In this document: piece after piece, positions 8,913-17,288 of the stretch
Layout: each line of letters opens with the position of its first letter
Position numbering within the stretch: the first letter of the stretch is position 1
Assembly: GCF_023805255.1 (NCBI RefSeq)
Contig: NZ_JAMSCK010000006.1
Location: 62,001-126,000 of the forward strand
DNA length: 64,000 bases
Source of the DNA: Gramella jeungdoensis
Lineage (GTDB): Bacteria > Bacteroidota > Bacteroidia > Flavobacteriales > Flavobacteriaceae
Direction: 5' to 3'
Notes under the pieces: generated by a model
Databases searched by the model: none
What the model saw: the letters and a program-made list of their open reading frames with translations, nothing else
What the model was told of the DNA's origin: nothing
Made by a program: the position numbers and the translations under genes

Positions 8913-9878
8913 TTGAAACTCGATCTTAAGTTGTACAGAGGTTATGTAAATGGGGGAGAACTGGTTGTATTTGGACATTTATTTAAATCCTGGGCTCCTG
9001 ATAAATATAGTATAGAGAAAAAGGGTATCAAACATGCATATGCCATTCTTCATAAATTCCGGATCAAACCTCTTAAGAATTTTGAAGTACGCTTGCAGTT
9101 CAAAGACCTCGACGTTACAACAAAGACCATGGATGATGGTTATTTCAGGTTTACGGTACCTTTTGAAGCTGAACTTGAACCGGGCTGGCATCAATATGAG
9201 GTGAGCTGTAAGATGTTCGATTTCGGGATGATCGAAAAAGGTGAGCTTTTAAAACCATACCCGAGTAAATTCGGAATTATTTCAGATATAGATGATACTT
9301 TTCTAATTTCCCATAGTAATAGCTTTTTTAAGAAGCTCTACGTAATGTTATCCAAGAATATCAATAAGCGAAAGGTGTTTGATGATGTGGTTAAACATTA
9401 CCAGAAATTGAGTTCTGCAGGACAGGATAGTAAAAAGGCTTCCAATTCCTTTTTCTATGTTTCCAGCAGTGAATGGAACCTGTATGATTTTATCTCTGAA
9501 TTCTCAGACCTTCATGAACTTCCCAAGGCCGTTATAAAGCTGAAAAAAATTAAAACAGGGCTTACCGATTTTATAAAGTCGGGAAGAGGCAATCATGACC
9601 ATAAGTTCATAAAAATTAAGGATATCATTTCATTCTATCCCCATCTTAAATATGTTTTACTTGGGGATGATTCACAGCATGATCCCTTTTTATATGAAAG
9701 AATATGTAAGACTTTTCCTTTGAATATCAAGGCTGTTTACATCAGGCAAACCAAATCTGAACAAAAGAAGAAAGTGCAGGAAGTCCTTAAAAACCTGGAA
9801 AGCATGGATGTGAGTACCTGTTATTTTCGTAATAGTGAAAAGGCCATAAAGCATTCCCAAAAAGAGGACATCATATAA
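8913..9878 (+). CDS. App1-like phosphatidate phosphatase (DUF2183)
   Basis: A 321-residue protein with the HAD-type motif D125-I-D127-D-T129 (ISDIDDTF), a conserved SSSEWN motif near residue 190, and GDDSQHDP near residue 252. This is the pattern of the App1/DUF2183 family, whose yeast member dephosphorylates phosphatidate. The N-terminal ~110 residues form the family's beta-rich domain. There is no signal peptide, so it is probably cytoplasmic. The start is a TTG at 8913: the in-frame ATG at 8883 runs into a stop after four codons, and a later ATG would cut the N-terminal domain. It is divergent from the DAG-kinase-like gene across 71 bases, which suggests opposing roles in lipid phosphate turnover (inference). 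Confidence 0.87.
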   Translation: MKLDLKLYRGYVNGGELVVFGHLFKSWAPDKYSIEKKGIKHAYAILHKFRIKPLKNFEVRLQFKDLDVTTKTMDDGYFRFTVPFEAELEPGWHQYEVSCKMFDFGMIEKGELLKPYPSKFGIISDIDDTFLISHSNSFFKKLYVMLSKNINKRKVFDDVVKHYQKLSSAGQDSKKASNSFFYVSSSEWNLYDFISEFSDLHELPKAVIKLKKIKTGLTDFIKSGRGNHDHKFIKIKDIISFYPHLKYVLLGDDSQHDPFLYERICKTFPLNIKAVYIRQTKSEQKKKVQEVLKNLESMDVSTCYFRNSEKAIKHSQKEDII

Positions 9879-9882
9879 AAAA

Positions 9883-9906
9883 AAGCCCCGCCTGAATGCG
9901 GGGCTT
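9883..9906. terminator. Bidirectional Rho-independent terminator
   Basis: A perfect 9-bp stem AAGCCCCGC / GCGGGGCTT with a 6-base loop, preceded by an A-run. It sits between the convergent App1-like and sortilin/BNR genes and can serve both strands. Confidence 0.9.
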
Positions 9907-9927
9907 ATAGCAAAATCAAATGAATTA

Positions 9928-12900
9928 TTAATTACCGAGTTCAAAGTTTTTTACTTCTTTGAAAACCGGCAGTTCAATACTCTGCATTTCCGATCGGTAT
10001 TCTGCCCATTCTTCGTTAAAGAAGTCATTGGTTTTTTGAAGAGCATCTTTAAGCTCCTGCCTGGCATGTTTAATAAGCGTATGCTCGGTTTGGGTTAATC
10101 CACTCTGCCTGCTGCCAACATACCAGTTCGCATTGCTTATTCGCTCCATAACTGTCATTTCATTATTTCTCACAATTCCCTGTCTCTTATCTTCTTTACC
10201 AAGATATAAAGCTATGATCTCCTCTATAGATTTAATGATCTCTTCACTGTCTTTCAGTTCCTCTTCATATACTTCTTCTCCATTTTTCTGGGCTTTAAAA
10301 TCTTTCTGGAAAGATTCGGCGATGTTCTTACTTTCTAAAAGTTGGTTCACGGCATCTCCCGCAGTACGGGTCATTTTTTCCAATTCTTTCAAATTCGCAT
10401 AAACTTCCTCTATATTTTCTTTAGAAACATCAAGTCTCGGATCGGATTCCACTTTTATCATTCCTTCAGAAGAATTATCTCCGAAATGTAAAACAAGCCT
10501 GTAGGTCCCAGGTTTTACATCAACCCCGGAAGGTTCGGTTTTAGATTCTTTAATTTCTCTTGAAGGCCTTTCGACTCCTTTTTCATTCAAATTCCAGATC
10601 ATGGTGTGGATTCCTGTAGTATCAGGTGCTTTTTGTTTAAGTGTTCTTATGAGACGGTCTCCATCATAGATATTCAGTTTTATGGAATCCCACTTTACTT
10701 CAGCTTCTTCAGTTCTGGTAGTATCTGAATCTTTTACTGTTGGTTCAATATCTCCAGATTCACCTTCACGATCTTTCCTGTCACGTTTTTTAGATTTTTT
10801 CTTTTTATCGACACTGGCCTCTTTATCACCGTCTGCATCTTTTTCAGGTTTCTTTGGGACCTCCACAAAATAACTGATCCTTCCGCCTGACGGACGGTTC
10901 TCTCCCTGATAGGTAGCATCGGCACCAAACCTGCTTCCGGTAGGTTGCTGGTAGGCTGTATGATAAGCTACTGGTGGCTCGAACAATTCCACTTTATTTT
11001 GAAGAATGGATTTGTTCCTCGCTATAGCCCTGAAAGGCCTGATGTCATCCAGAACCCAGGCGGCCCTTCCAAAAGTGCCAATTACCAGGTCCTGTTCGCG
11101 CGGATGGATTACCAAGTCTTTTACTGAAACTGTTGGGAAACCGTTAGTATATTTTTGCCAGTCATTTCCGGCATTGAAAGAAACATATAAGCCATCATCT
11201 GTTCCCAGGAACATCAGGTTTTTCTCTTCAGGATCTTCTATTATACTCAAAGCGTAACTTTCGGTGTCCTCTTCATCTACAATACGAGACCAGCTTTTTC
11301 CATAATTAGTAGTGCGATATGCATAAGGGGTATAATTGAACCTCCTGTAATCATTCGCCACAAGAAGGGCTTCTCCCTTGTTTTTGTTAGAGGCTTTTAT
11401 CTGAACTATCCAGCTTCCTTCAGGAAGGGCGGGCAGATTGTTTGATACATCCACCCAATTCTCTCCACCATTGGTGGTGTAATGAACTTTTCCATCATCG
11501 GTACCTACCCAAATCATATCCTTTTCCAATGGGGAAGGCTCTATAACTAAAATGGTGGTGTAGTTCTCTGCTCCGGTAGCATCTATGGTAAGTCCGCCAC
11601 TTTCTTCCTGTCTTTGTTTTTCCGGGTCATTGGTGGTAAGATCTGGAGAGATGACCTCCCAGGTAAGTCCTTTATCAGTACTCTTATGGACAAACTGGCT
11701 TCCAAAATATAGGGTGTTGTTATCAAAAGGATCTATATTAATTGCCGAATTCCAGTTGAATCTCAACTCCACCTCAGGGTCAGGATGAGTAGGCTTAACG
11801 GTATAATTATTTCCGGTTAGATAGTCATAACGACTCACATATCCCTGCTGACTCATACTCCAGCCATACCTGCTATCATCTTTATCAGGAACCACGTCGA
11901 ATCCATCTCCAAAGGAGATCTCCTGCCAGTAAGAGTTTCTTATTCCCTGTGATTTCCATACATAGGCCGGGCCTCTCCAGCTTCCATTATCCTGCATTCC
12001 TCCGTATACGTTATAAGGGTATTCATTATCTACGGCAATATGATAGAACTGAGCTAACGGAAGATTAGCAACAAATCTCCAGGTTTCTCCACCGTCTCTG
12101 GTAATATTCAAACCACCGTCATTACCATCCATCATAAAACTGCCATCCTCAGGATGTATCCACCACGCATGATGATCAGGATGAACTCCGTTATTGACTC
12201 CGTAGGCAGGCATTAATGATTCAAAACTTTTTCCGCCATCTTCAGAAACATTCACATAGGTGAAGACGGAATATAAGCGATTGGAATTCTGAGGATCTAC
12301 AAAAATATCGCTGTAGTAGAAGGGTCGGTTTCCTATCTCTTCCTTATCATTGATCATTTTCCAGGAAAAGCCACCATCTTCTGATTTGTATAACGCATTT
12401 TTTTCAGATTCCACAAGGGCATAAACGATGTTTGAATTACTAGGCGCTATGGCAAGACCAATACGGCCAAGATTTCCTTCTGGCAGTCCATCATCTGAAG
12501 TCTTTTCTTTCCAGGTCTCTCCACCATCATAGGTGATAAATAGGCCAGAACCTTCGCCTCCCGATTTAAAGAACCAGGGATCTCTTTTATGCTCCCACAT
12601 TGCAGCTATCAGCTTATTTGGATTGTTGGGATCCATAACAAGATCTGCGGCACCGGTTAGTTTATTTGAGTATAATATCTTTTTCCAGGTCTTTCCGCCA
12701 TCGGTGGTCTTATAAACCCCTCTCTCCTCATGTGCTCCCCAGGGTGAACCTATCGCAGCCGCATAAACAATATCGGGATTGTCCGGGTTAATGATCACTC
12801 GATGTATATGCCGGGTCTTTTCGAGTCCCATCTTGGTCCAGGAGCGACCTCCATCGAGGGATTTATAGATCCCGTAACCACCGTTAAGACTATTCCTAGG

Positions 12901-13227
12901 GTTTCCTTCGCCTGTTCCCACCCAGATCACTGAAGGGTTTGACTGCTGAATAGCTACAGATCCAATAGAAGCGGTCACCTGGTCTTCAAATATAGGTTCC
13001 CATTTTATACCACCACTCGTAGATTTCCATAGTCCACCAGAAGCAGTACCCACATACATAATATCCGGATTAGAGGTAACAACATCAATTGAGGTGACCC
13101 GGCCACTCATTCCGGCTGGCCCTATGTTACGCGGAGTTTTGGATTTTAATAAAGAAAGATCAACACTCTGTCCCAATGTTATACAAGTAAATAACAACAA
13201 TGACAGACTTAAGTACAGTTTATTCAT
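9928..13227 (-). CDS. Secreted sortilin/VPS10-like BNR-repeat protein
   Basis: A 1099-residue protein with a signal peptide (residues 1-19, cleavage after TLGQ-like sequence). The first ~730 residues contain many BNR/Asp-box and VPS10-like blades: repeated S-x-D-G-G-x-[ST]-W motifs such as SLDGGRSW, TTDGGKTW, SEDGGFSW and TRDGGETW. After about residue 750 there is a predicted beta-domain, with a Lys/Asp/Glu-rich low-complexity stretch near residue 800, then a helical C-terminus. Proteins of this size are often labelled glycosyl hydrolase in Bacteroidota, but I see no catalytic motif supporting that; the Asp boxes are structural. Probably a large surface or periplasmic beta-propeller. It is a single-gene unit, convergent with the App1-like gene. 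Confidence 0.88.
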   Translation of the reverse strand: MNKLYLSLSLLLFTCITLGQSVDLSLLKSKTPRNIGPAGMSGRVTSIDVVTSNPDIMYVGTASGGLWKSTSGGIKWEPIFEDQVTASIGSVAIQQSNPSVIWVGTGEGNPRNSLNGGYGIYKSLDGGRSWTKMGLEKTRHIHRVIINPDNPDIVYAAAIGSPWGAHEERGVYKTTDGGKTWKKILYSNKLTGAADLVMDPNNPNKLIAAMWEHKRDPWFFKSGGEGSGLFITYDGGETWKEKTSDDGLPEGNLGRIGLAIAPSNSNIVYALVESEKNALYKSEDGGFSWKMINDKEEIGNRPFYYSDIFVDPQNSNRLYSVFTYVNVSEDGGKSFESLMPAYGVNNGVHPDHHAWWIHPEDGSFMMDGNDGGLNITRDGGETWRFVANLPLAQFYHIAVDNEYPYNVYGGMQDNGSWRGPAYVWKSQGIRNSYWQEISFGDGFDVVPDKDDSRYGWSMSQQGYVSRYDYLTGNNYTVKPTHPDPEVELRFNWNSAINIDPFDNNTLYFGSQFVHKSTDKGLTWEVISPDLTTNDPEKQRQEESGGLTIDATGAENYTTILVIEPSPLEKDMIWVGTDDGKVHYTTNGGENWVDVSNNLPALPEGSWIVQIKASNKNKGEALLVANDYRRFNYTPYAYRTTNYGKSWSRIVDEEDTESYALSIIEDPEEKNLMFLGTDDGLYVSFNAGNDWQKYTNGFPTVSVKDLVIHPREQDLVIGTFGRAAWVLDDIRPFRAIARNKSILQNKVELFEPPVAYHTAYQQPTGSRFGADATYQGENRPSGGRISYFVEVPKKPEKDADGDKEASVDKKKKSKKRDRKDREGESGDIEPTVKDSDTTRTEEAEVKWDSIKLNIYDGDRLIRTLKQKAPDTTGIHTMIWNLNEKGVERPSREIKESKTEPSGVDVKPGTYRLVLHFGDNSSEGMIKVESDPRLDVSKENIEEVYANLKELEKMTRTAGDAVNQLLESKNIAESFQKDFKAQKNGEEVYEEELKDSEEIIKSIEEIIALYLGKEDKRQGIVRNNEMTVMERISNANWYVGSRQSGLTQTEHTLIKHARQELKDALQKTNDFFNEEWAEYRSEMQSIELPVFKEVKNFELGN

Positions 13228-13311
13228 AAATAAATTGATTGATTAAAATGAAAATTGCGCTTCAAGATACTGATTTTACGGAAAACTTTTCAGCACAGTC
13301 GCGAAATGAAA

Positions 13312-13335
13312 AAAGGGACCAGTTCTGGCCCCTTT
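13312..13335 (-). terminator. Terminator downstream of the PRC-barrel gene
   Basis: On the minus strand AAAGGGGCC and GGTCCCTTT pair around AGAACT, with one G-U pair, followed by T residues. It ends the 13356-14381 transcript. Confidence 0.8.
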
Positions 13336-13355
13336 CTTATACTTTCATATTAGAA

Positions 13356-14159
13356 TTATTTAAATTCTTTCCTCTCATAAAATTCGTCTGTGATCCTTCT
13401 TCTTTTAAGGTTTCTATATCGGTTATCATCAGGAATACGTCTGTGATCTCTTTTCCAATCCATATCATCATCAAGGGTTGGCTCAGGATCAAGATCTTTT
13501 AATTCGTCCTTATAGGTTAATTCTTCGTCATAATCTCCTCGAAGGTCTCTATCCCTGTCTGATGAGTATTTCATCCTGGCTTTTTCCCGTCTAATTTTCT
13601 CTTCCATATCCCCTAAGGAACGTTGTTGTGTGTCTTCTTCTTCTAGCCGAGCTTCTTTGCGACGTCTCAATTCACGCTCTCTAAGTTCAGCATCGGTATA
13701 TTCTCTTTCATGATTAGGCCTTCTGCGTTTATATGAGCCAAGAACATGACGCTCATAATCCCTGCTAATCGCAGTTCCTGATCTATAGCGTTTTGTCTCT
13801 GCAAATGTCTGGTAGTTAATGCTTTCTGTGAAACAGTATTTTTCATCACGGTTTAGGCTAACCAGACCAATAGGGATTATAATATGATTTTCACCTTCCT
13901 CGTTAATGAACTCATGGACTTCAGAATCGTTATGTGCCGCATATGGATCATGATTCGCATCTATAATGCTTTGATCTACTTCAACGTCTACATATACCAC
14001 CTTTCCCAGCTCTTTATTTACAAGCAGGTTATCTACCTTACCAATATCTCTGTTATCAAGGTCTTTCACCACCCATCCCCTTATATCGGGGTCTTTAGGA
14101 TTAATTTTATATCCTTTTAATTCACTCATTTGGTATAAGTGTTTCTCTTTTTTAGTCAT
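13356..14159 (-). CDS. PRC-barrel protein with long charged C-terminal tail
   Basis: A 267-residue protein without signal peptide or membrane segment. Residues about 10-115 match a PRC-barrel/photosynthetic reaction-centre H-like domain: DPDIRGWVVKDLDNRDIGKV, then VVYVDVEVD, and a second strand block HIIIPIGLVSL. Residues 140-267 are extremely rich in Arg, Lys, Glu and Asp, with runs such as RRKEAR and KRRRITDE, probably helical or disordered. PRC-barrel proteins in Bacteroidota are often associated with stress or membrane-surface functions, but no reaction is known. It lies 18 bases downstream of a small membrane protein gene in the same direction, so the pair probably works together at the membrane. 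Confidence 0.85.
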   Translation of the reverse strand: MTKKEKHLYQMSELKGYKINPKDPDIRGWVVKDLDNRDIGKVDNLLVNKELGKVVYVDVEVDQSIIDANHDPYAAHNDSEVHEFINEEGENHIIIPIGLVSLNRDEKYCFTESINYQTFAETKRYRSGTAISRDYERHVLGSYKRRRPNHEREYTDAELRERELRRRKEARLEEEDTQQRSLGDMEEKIRREKARMKYSSDRDRDLRGDYDEELTYKDELKDLDPEPTLDDDMDWKRDHRRIPDDNRYRNLKRRRITDEFYERKEFK

Positions 14160-14177
14160 AACATTGTCTTTACGTGG

Positions 14178-14381
14178 TTAAACTGTAATTTCTTTTAGCT
14201 GAAGAGCTGCTGAATATGGCTTAATTTGGGTCACTTCATCTATCTCTTCAGTTTCTATATCATCAGTATCCTCTGTATCGGTGCTTCCATAGAAGTATAG
14301 GAAGATCACTACTGCCAGGATTATTATAAGAAATAACCATGGCCATACAGGTTTCTTTTTTTCAACTCTTATGTCTGCCAT
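14178..14381 (-). CDS. Small single-span membrane protein
   Basis: A 67-residue protein: a short basic N-terminus (RVEKKKP), one hydrophobic span at about residues 13-31, then an acidic tail rich in Asp, Glu and Thr (TDTEDTDDIETEE). By the positive-inside rule the N-terminus is cytoplasmic and the acidic tail external. It is the first gene of a two-gene operon with the PRC-barrel protein. I do not recognise a named family, and the function is unknown. Its composition is ordinary for the surrounding genome. Confidence 0.75.
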   Translation of the reverse strand: MADIRVEKKKPVWPWLFLIIILAVVIFLYFYGSTDTEDTDDIETEEIDEVTQIKPYSAALQLKEITV

Positions 14382-14497
14382 AATTCGAGTTTTTTGGTTT
14401 GGTCGTATCTAAATTACTTAGAGGCAGTGCTAATTTTATTTAAGTTTAGTGTAAAGTATTGTTAATTAGTATTTTGTTAAATTTAATGCATAAAAAA

Positions 14498-14516
14498 GCC
14501 CCGCTTCTGGCGGGGC
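14498..14516 (-). terminator. Terminator after the dienelactone hydrolase gene
   Basis: Perfect 7-bp stem GCCCCGC / GCGGGGC with a 5-base loop, flanked by A-run and T-run, so it works on both strands. It closes the minus M28-peptidase/hydrolase transcript. Confidence 0.92.
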
Positions 14517-14540
14517 TTTTTTATAATCATGAAACTTTCA

Positions 14541-15383
14541 TTAATTCAGTAGTTTCAGTAATCTTTTCCAGGCCTCGTCATGAGCCTTTTTATTCCCGGG
14601 TTGGGCGTTTTCTTCATGACCACTTCGCATAAAGGCATGACCAGCATTTTCATAGATCTCGTACTCATATTTTTTACCTGCACTTTTCATCAATTTTTCT
14701 GTTTCTTCAATTGTTGAATTCACACGGTTATCATTACCTCCGTAATATCCATATACCGGGGCCGAGATCTTTTGAAGTTCTGAGGATTCCTTAGGCGCCG
14801 TTCCGTAAAAGACATGTGCCGAAGTTATATCGGGGTTATTCGTGGCATATCTGAAGGTTTGTGAACCGCCCCAGCAAAATCCAACTACAGCTACCTCACC
14901 AGAGGAAGCCGGATCTTTTATTATATAATCATATGCTGCATTAAGATCGGCCGTTACCTGATCTTTATCCAGATCATAAATAGCGGTCCTGGCAGCATCG
15001 GAGTTTTCAAAATCGGTAGTACGCTTTTTTCCTTCCACCGTATTGGATATAAGGTCAGGAGCTATCACCAGGTAGCCCTGAGCCGCCAGTTTATCTGCAA
15101 ATAATCTTGCCCAGTCATTAAGTCCTCTGTTCTCGTGGATAACGATCACAGATTTTGATTTTTCATCACTTTCCGGGTACACCACGAAGGCTTCAAATTC
15201 CCTTTCTCCATGTGAGAGAGTTACCCATTCATGATGCCGGGGAGACTTAGAAAGTTCACCGTTTTGGGCCGATTTGCTGGAAGCCGTATCTTTTTTTTCA
15301 GGTTCTTTTTCTTTAGTATTCTTACAGGAATACATTAAGCTTAAGCCTAGAAATAACAAAAAGAATAAATTTGAATTTTTCAT
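14541..15383 (-). CDS. Dienelactone hydrolase family lipoprotein
   Basis: A 280-residue protein with a lipoprotein signal (lipobox MYSC, Cys20), then a ~25-residue Lys/Glu/Ser-rich linker. It has the dienelactone-hydrolase alpha/beta fold: HENRGLND at about 83-90, nucleophile Cys170 in GFCWGG, Asp218 in GGNDNR and His249 in NAGHAF, so the Cys-Asp-His triad is complete. The family cleaves ester or lactone bonds; the substrate cannot be read from sequence. Being lipid-anchored, it acts outside the cytoplasm, unlike the classical cytoplasmic enzyme of chlorocatechol breakdown. It lies 15 bases downstream of the M28 peptidase gene, so the two are probably co-transcribed. Confidence 0.9.
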   Translation of the reverse strand: MKNSNLFFLLFLGLSLMYSCKNTKEKEPEKKDTASSKSAQNGELSKSPRHHEWVTLSHGEREFEAFVVYPESDEKSKSVIVIHENRGLNDWARLFADKLAAQGYLVIAPDLISNTVEGKKRTTDFENSDAARTAIYDLDKDQVTADLNAAYDYIIKDPASSGEVAVVGFCWGGSQTFRYATNNPDITSAHVFYGTAPKESSELQKISAPVYGYYGGNDNRVNSTIEETEKLMKSAGKKYEYEIYENAGHAFMRSGHEENAQPGNKKAHDEAWKRLLKLLN

Positions 15384-15398
15384 AATTTCAGGAATTGA

Positions 15399-16754
15399 TT
15401 ATCTGAAAGTGCCGGAAGGAAAAACGACCAGGCTTTCATGGCCATTATTGCCTACTGCCGCCACTCCGAATAAATAGTTATCTATAACAATACCTTCTAA
15501 AGTGAACTCGGTCACATCACCCACAAACCTGGAATACTGCCATTGTGGAGCCGTTGTGTCACGCCAGTAGATCTTATAACCTGCAATATCTCCATCAACC
15601 GGTTCCCATCTTAACCTGGTACTTGGTTCTACAATCCCACCGATCTCAACTTTCTCAGGAGCAGGTGGAGCCCAGGCAAGACTTGCCAGGTTAATGGCGT
15701 TTACAGCCGTTAATTTCTTGGCATAATTGAAATTTACACCTTCAACCACATCTCCGTATTTAATGCCATTTTCGGTCCTAATGTTTTGATGCTGACGGTT
15801 ATAATTTTCATGGGCTTCCATGATCCTCACACCAGCATAACCCAGATCGTTAAAAGGTCTGTGATGTCCGCCACGCCCAAACCTATCCAGGCGATAGATC
15901 ATCATCGGATTCATTTCAGGCATATATGTTTTTACATTTTTATGAATATAACGTGCCAGTTGCCTTGAGATCCCATCAACCTCGCCTCCATAGAATCGTC
16001 TCATTCTTCTTTCCTGTTCAGTTTCGGTAGGAGGGGTGGGTTCTGAAAATATCCTGAAACTTCGATTGTCTATTACACCATCTACACCTTCAATATTACC
16101 AATCATGTCGTTGTTAAGAATGCCAATGATATCCCAGCCCTGTTTCTTGGCATATTCAGCAAGGCCTTTACCGCCGAATAATCCCTGTTCTTCACCTGAA
16201 AGCCCAACGTAGATTATACTGTTTTCAAATTCATATTGGGAAAGCACCCTTGCGGCTTCCATAGTGCCGGCCATTCCACTGGCATTATCATTTGCTCCGG
16301 GAGCATCTGTAGTAAAATCCATAGTATTACTGGCCCTGGAGTCTATATCGCCACTCATGATCACATAACGGTTAGGGTATTTGGTTCCTTTTTGAATAGC
16401 AACCACATTGACAACCCATGCCTCTTTTGGAATTCTTTCACCATCTTCAGGGGTTACATAATCCTTCTGATAGAAAACATCCAGGCAATTATCACATTTA
16501 GTAGAAATATTCTCGAATTCAGACTTTATCCATCTTCGGGCGGCGCCAATTCCTCTGGTGTCAGAAACCGTATCACTAAAGGTATTTCTGGTTCCAAAAC
16601 CAGCCAGTTTCCTGATATCATGTTCGATACTGTCGGCAGAAACTTTATTTATAATCTCGTAAAGCCGCTGATCTGTATCCTGCGCGTTAACGGAAAGATT
16701 CAGACTTAGAATTGCTATTAGAATAAAATAGAATCGGGGGTAAAATATATTCAT
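15399..16754 (-). CDS. Secreted M28-family zinc peptidase with fibronectin-III-like C-terminal domain
   Basis: A 451-residue protein with a signal peptide ending at VNAQ (about residue 25). M28 zinc-peptidase features: SGDIDSR (variant of the usual H-x-D ligand region), GANDNASG (bridging Asp), GEEQGLFGG (general-base Glu and zinc-ligand Glu), NNDMIGN and a late His in GGHHRPFND. The first metal position reads SGDID rather than SGHID, so one zinc ligand may be altered. Residues about 355-451 form a fibronectin-III-like domain (RLRWEPVDGDIAGYKIYWRD). The family includes aminopeptidases and carboxypeptidases. First gene of a two-gene unit with the dienelactone hydrolase. Confidence 0.88.
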   Translation of the reverse strand: MNIFYPRFYFILIAILSLNLSVNAQDTDQRLYEIINKVSADSIEHDIRKLAGFGTRNTFSDTVSDTRGIGAARRWIKSEFENISTKCDNCLDVFYQKDYVTPEDGERIPKEAWVVNVVAIQKGTKYPNRYVIMSGDIDSRASNTMDFTTDAPGANDNASGMAGTMEAARVLSQYEFENSIIYVGLSGEEQGLFGGKGLAEYAKKQGWDIIGILNNDMIGNIEGVDGVIDNRSFRIFSEPTPPTETEQERRMRRFYGGEVDGISRQLARYIHKNVKTYMPEMNPMMIYRLDRFGRGGHHRPFNDLGYAGVRIMEAHENYNRQHQNIRTENGIKYGDVVEGVNFNYAKKLTAVNAINLASLAWAPPAPEKVEIGGIVEPSTRLRWEPVDGDIAGYKIYWRDTTAPQWQYSRFVGDVTEFTLEGIVIDNYLFGVAAVGNNGHESLVVFPSGTFR

Positions 16755-16810
16755 GGTTTTTTATTTATGAGCTTTCTAAAATACACAAGTTTCGGAGATA
16801 TATAAAAAAA

Positions 16811-16838
16811 TAAGACCCCGGGATTTCCCGGGGTCTTA
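16811..16838 (-). terminator. Terminator after the YtxH gene
   Basis: Perfect 12-bp stem TAAGACCCCGGG / CCCGGGGTCTTA around ATTT, with A/T-rich flanks. Downstream of the minus YtxH gene and upstream of the M28 start. Confidence 0.9.
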
Positions 16839-16862
16839 CTTAACAATCAATTTTTCTATAAA

Positions 16863-17150
16863 CTAACTGGCTTTCATTTCGTGCATTTCTGCCTTAGCCT
16901 CATTTATTTTTTCTTTGGACTTCGAGCTGGCCAGATTCGCTTTGGTTTTGGCCTTAAGAGCTTCTACCTTATGATTGATAGAATCGGTAAAATCATGGAT
17001 ACTTTTATTAGCTCCTTTGATATAATCATCACCTTTATCAGAGATAGCCTTTCTTGTATCCTTACCTTTTTTAGGCGCAAACAATATTCCTGCCACTGCT
17101 CCTGCAACCGCTCCTGAAAGAAGCCCTACTAACAATTTTCCTGATTTCAT
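16863..17150 (-). CDS. YtxH-domain protein
   Basis: A 95-residue protein if started at the ATG at 17150, giving MKSGKLLVGLLSG. An ATG 36 bases upstream (17186) would add twelve hydrophilic residues that family members usually lack. The N-terminal hydrophobic Gly/Ala segment (GLLSGAVAGAVAGILFAP) followed by KKGKDTRK is the hallmark of the YtxH/gas-vesicle-like family. The remainder is an amphipathic Lys/Ala/Glu-rich helix, likely coiled coil. The family is linked to general stress in Bacillus, but the molecular role is unknown. Probably membrane-associated. Monocistronic, with its own terminator. Start choice is moderately certain. Confidence 0.85.
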   Translation of the reverse strand: MKSGKLLVGLLSGAVAGAVAGILFAPKKGKDTRKAISDKGDDYIKGANKSIHDFTDSINHKVEALKAKTKANLASSKSKEKINEAKAEMHEMKAS

Positions 17151-17288
17151 AGAATTTGGTTTTAAATTGGTTCGATTTAAATTCATAGGATAAAATTAAG
17201 TAGAAAAATACCTGATCCCACACTGAGCGAGTTAATGTATTTTTAAACTTTTAGCCGAATTGCCAATAATTTTAACAATGTAATTTGG

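Noticed and set aside
9928-13227. Glycosyl hydrolase function for the large BNR protein
   Set aside because: Asp-box repeats are structural; no catalytic motif of a hydrolase was seen.
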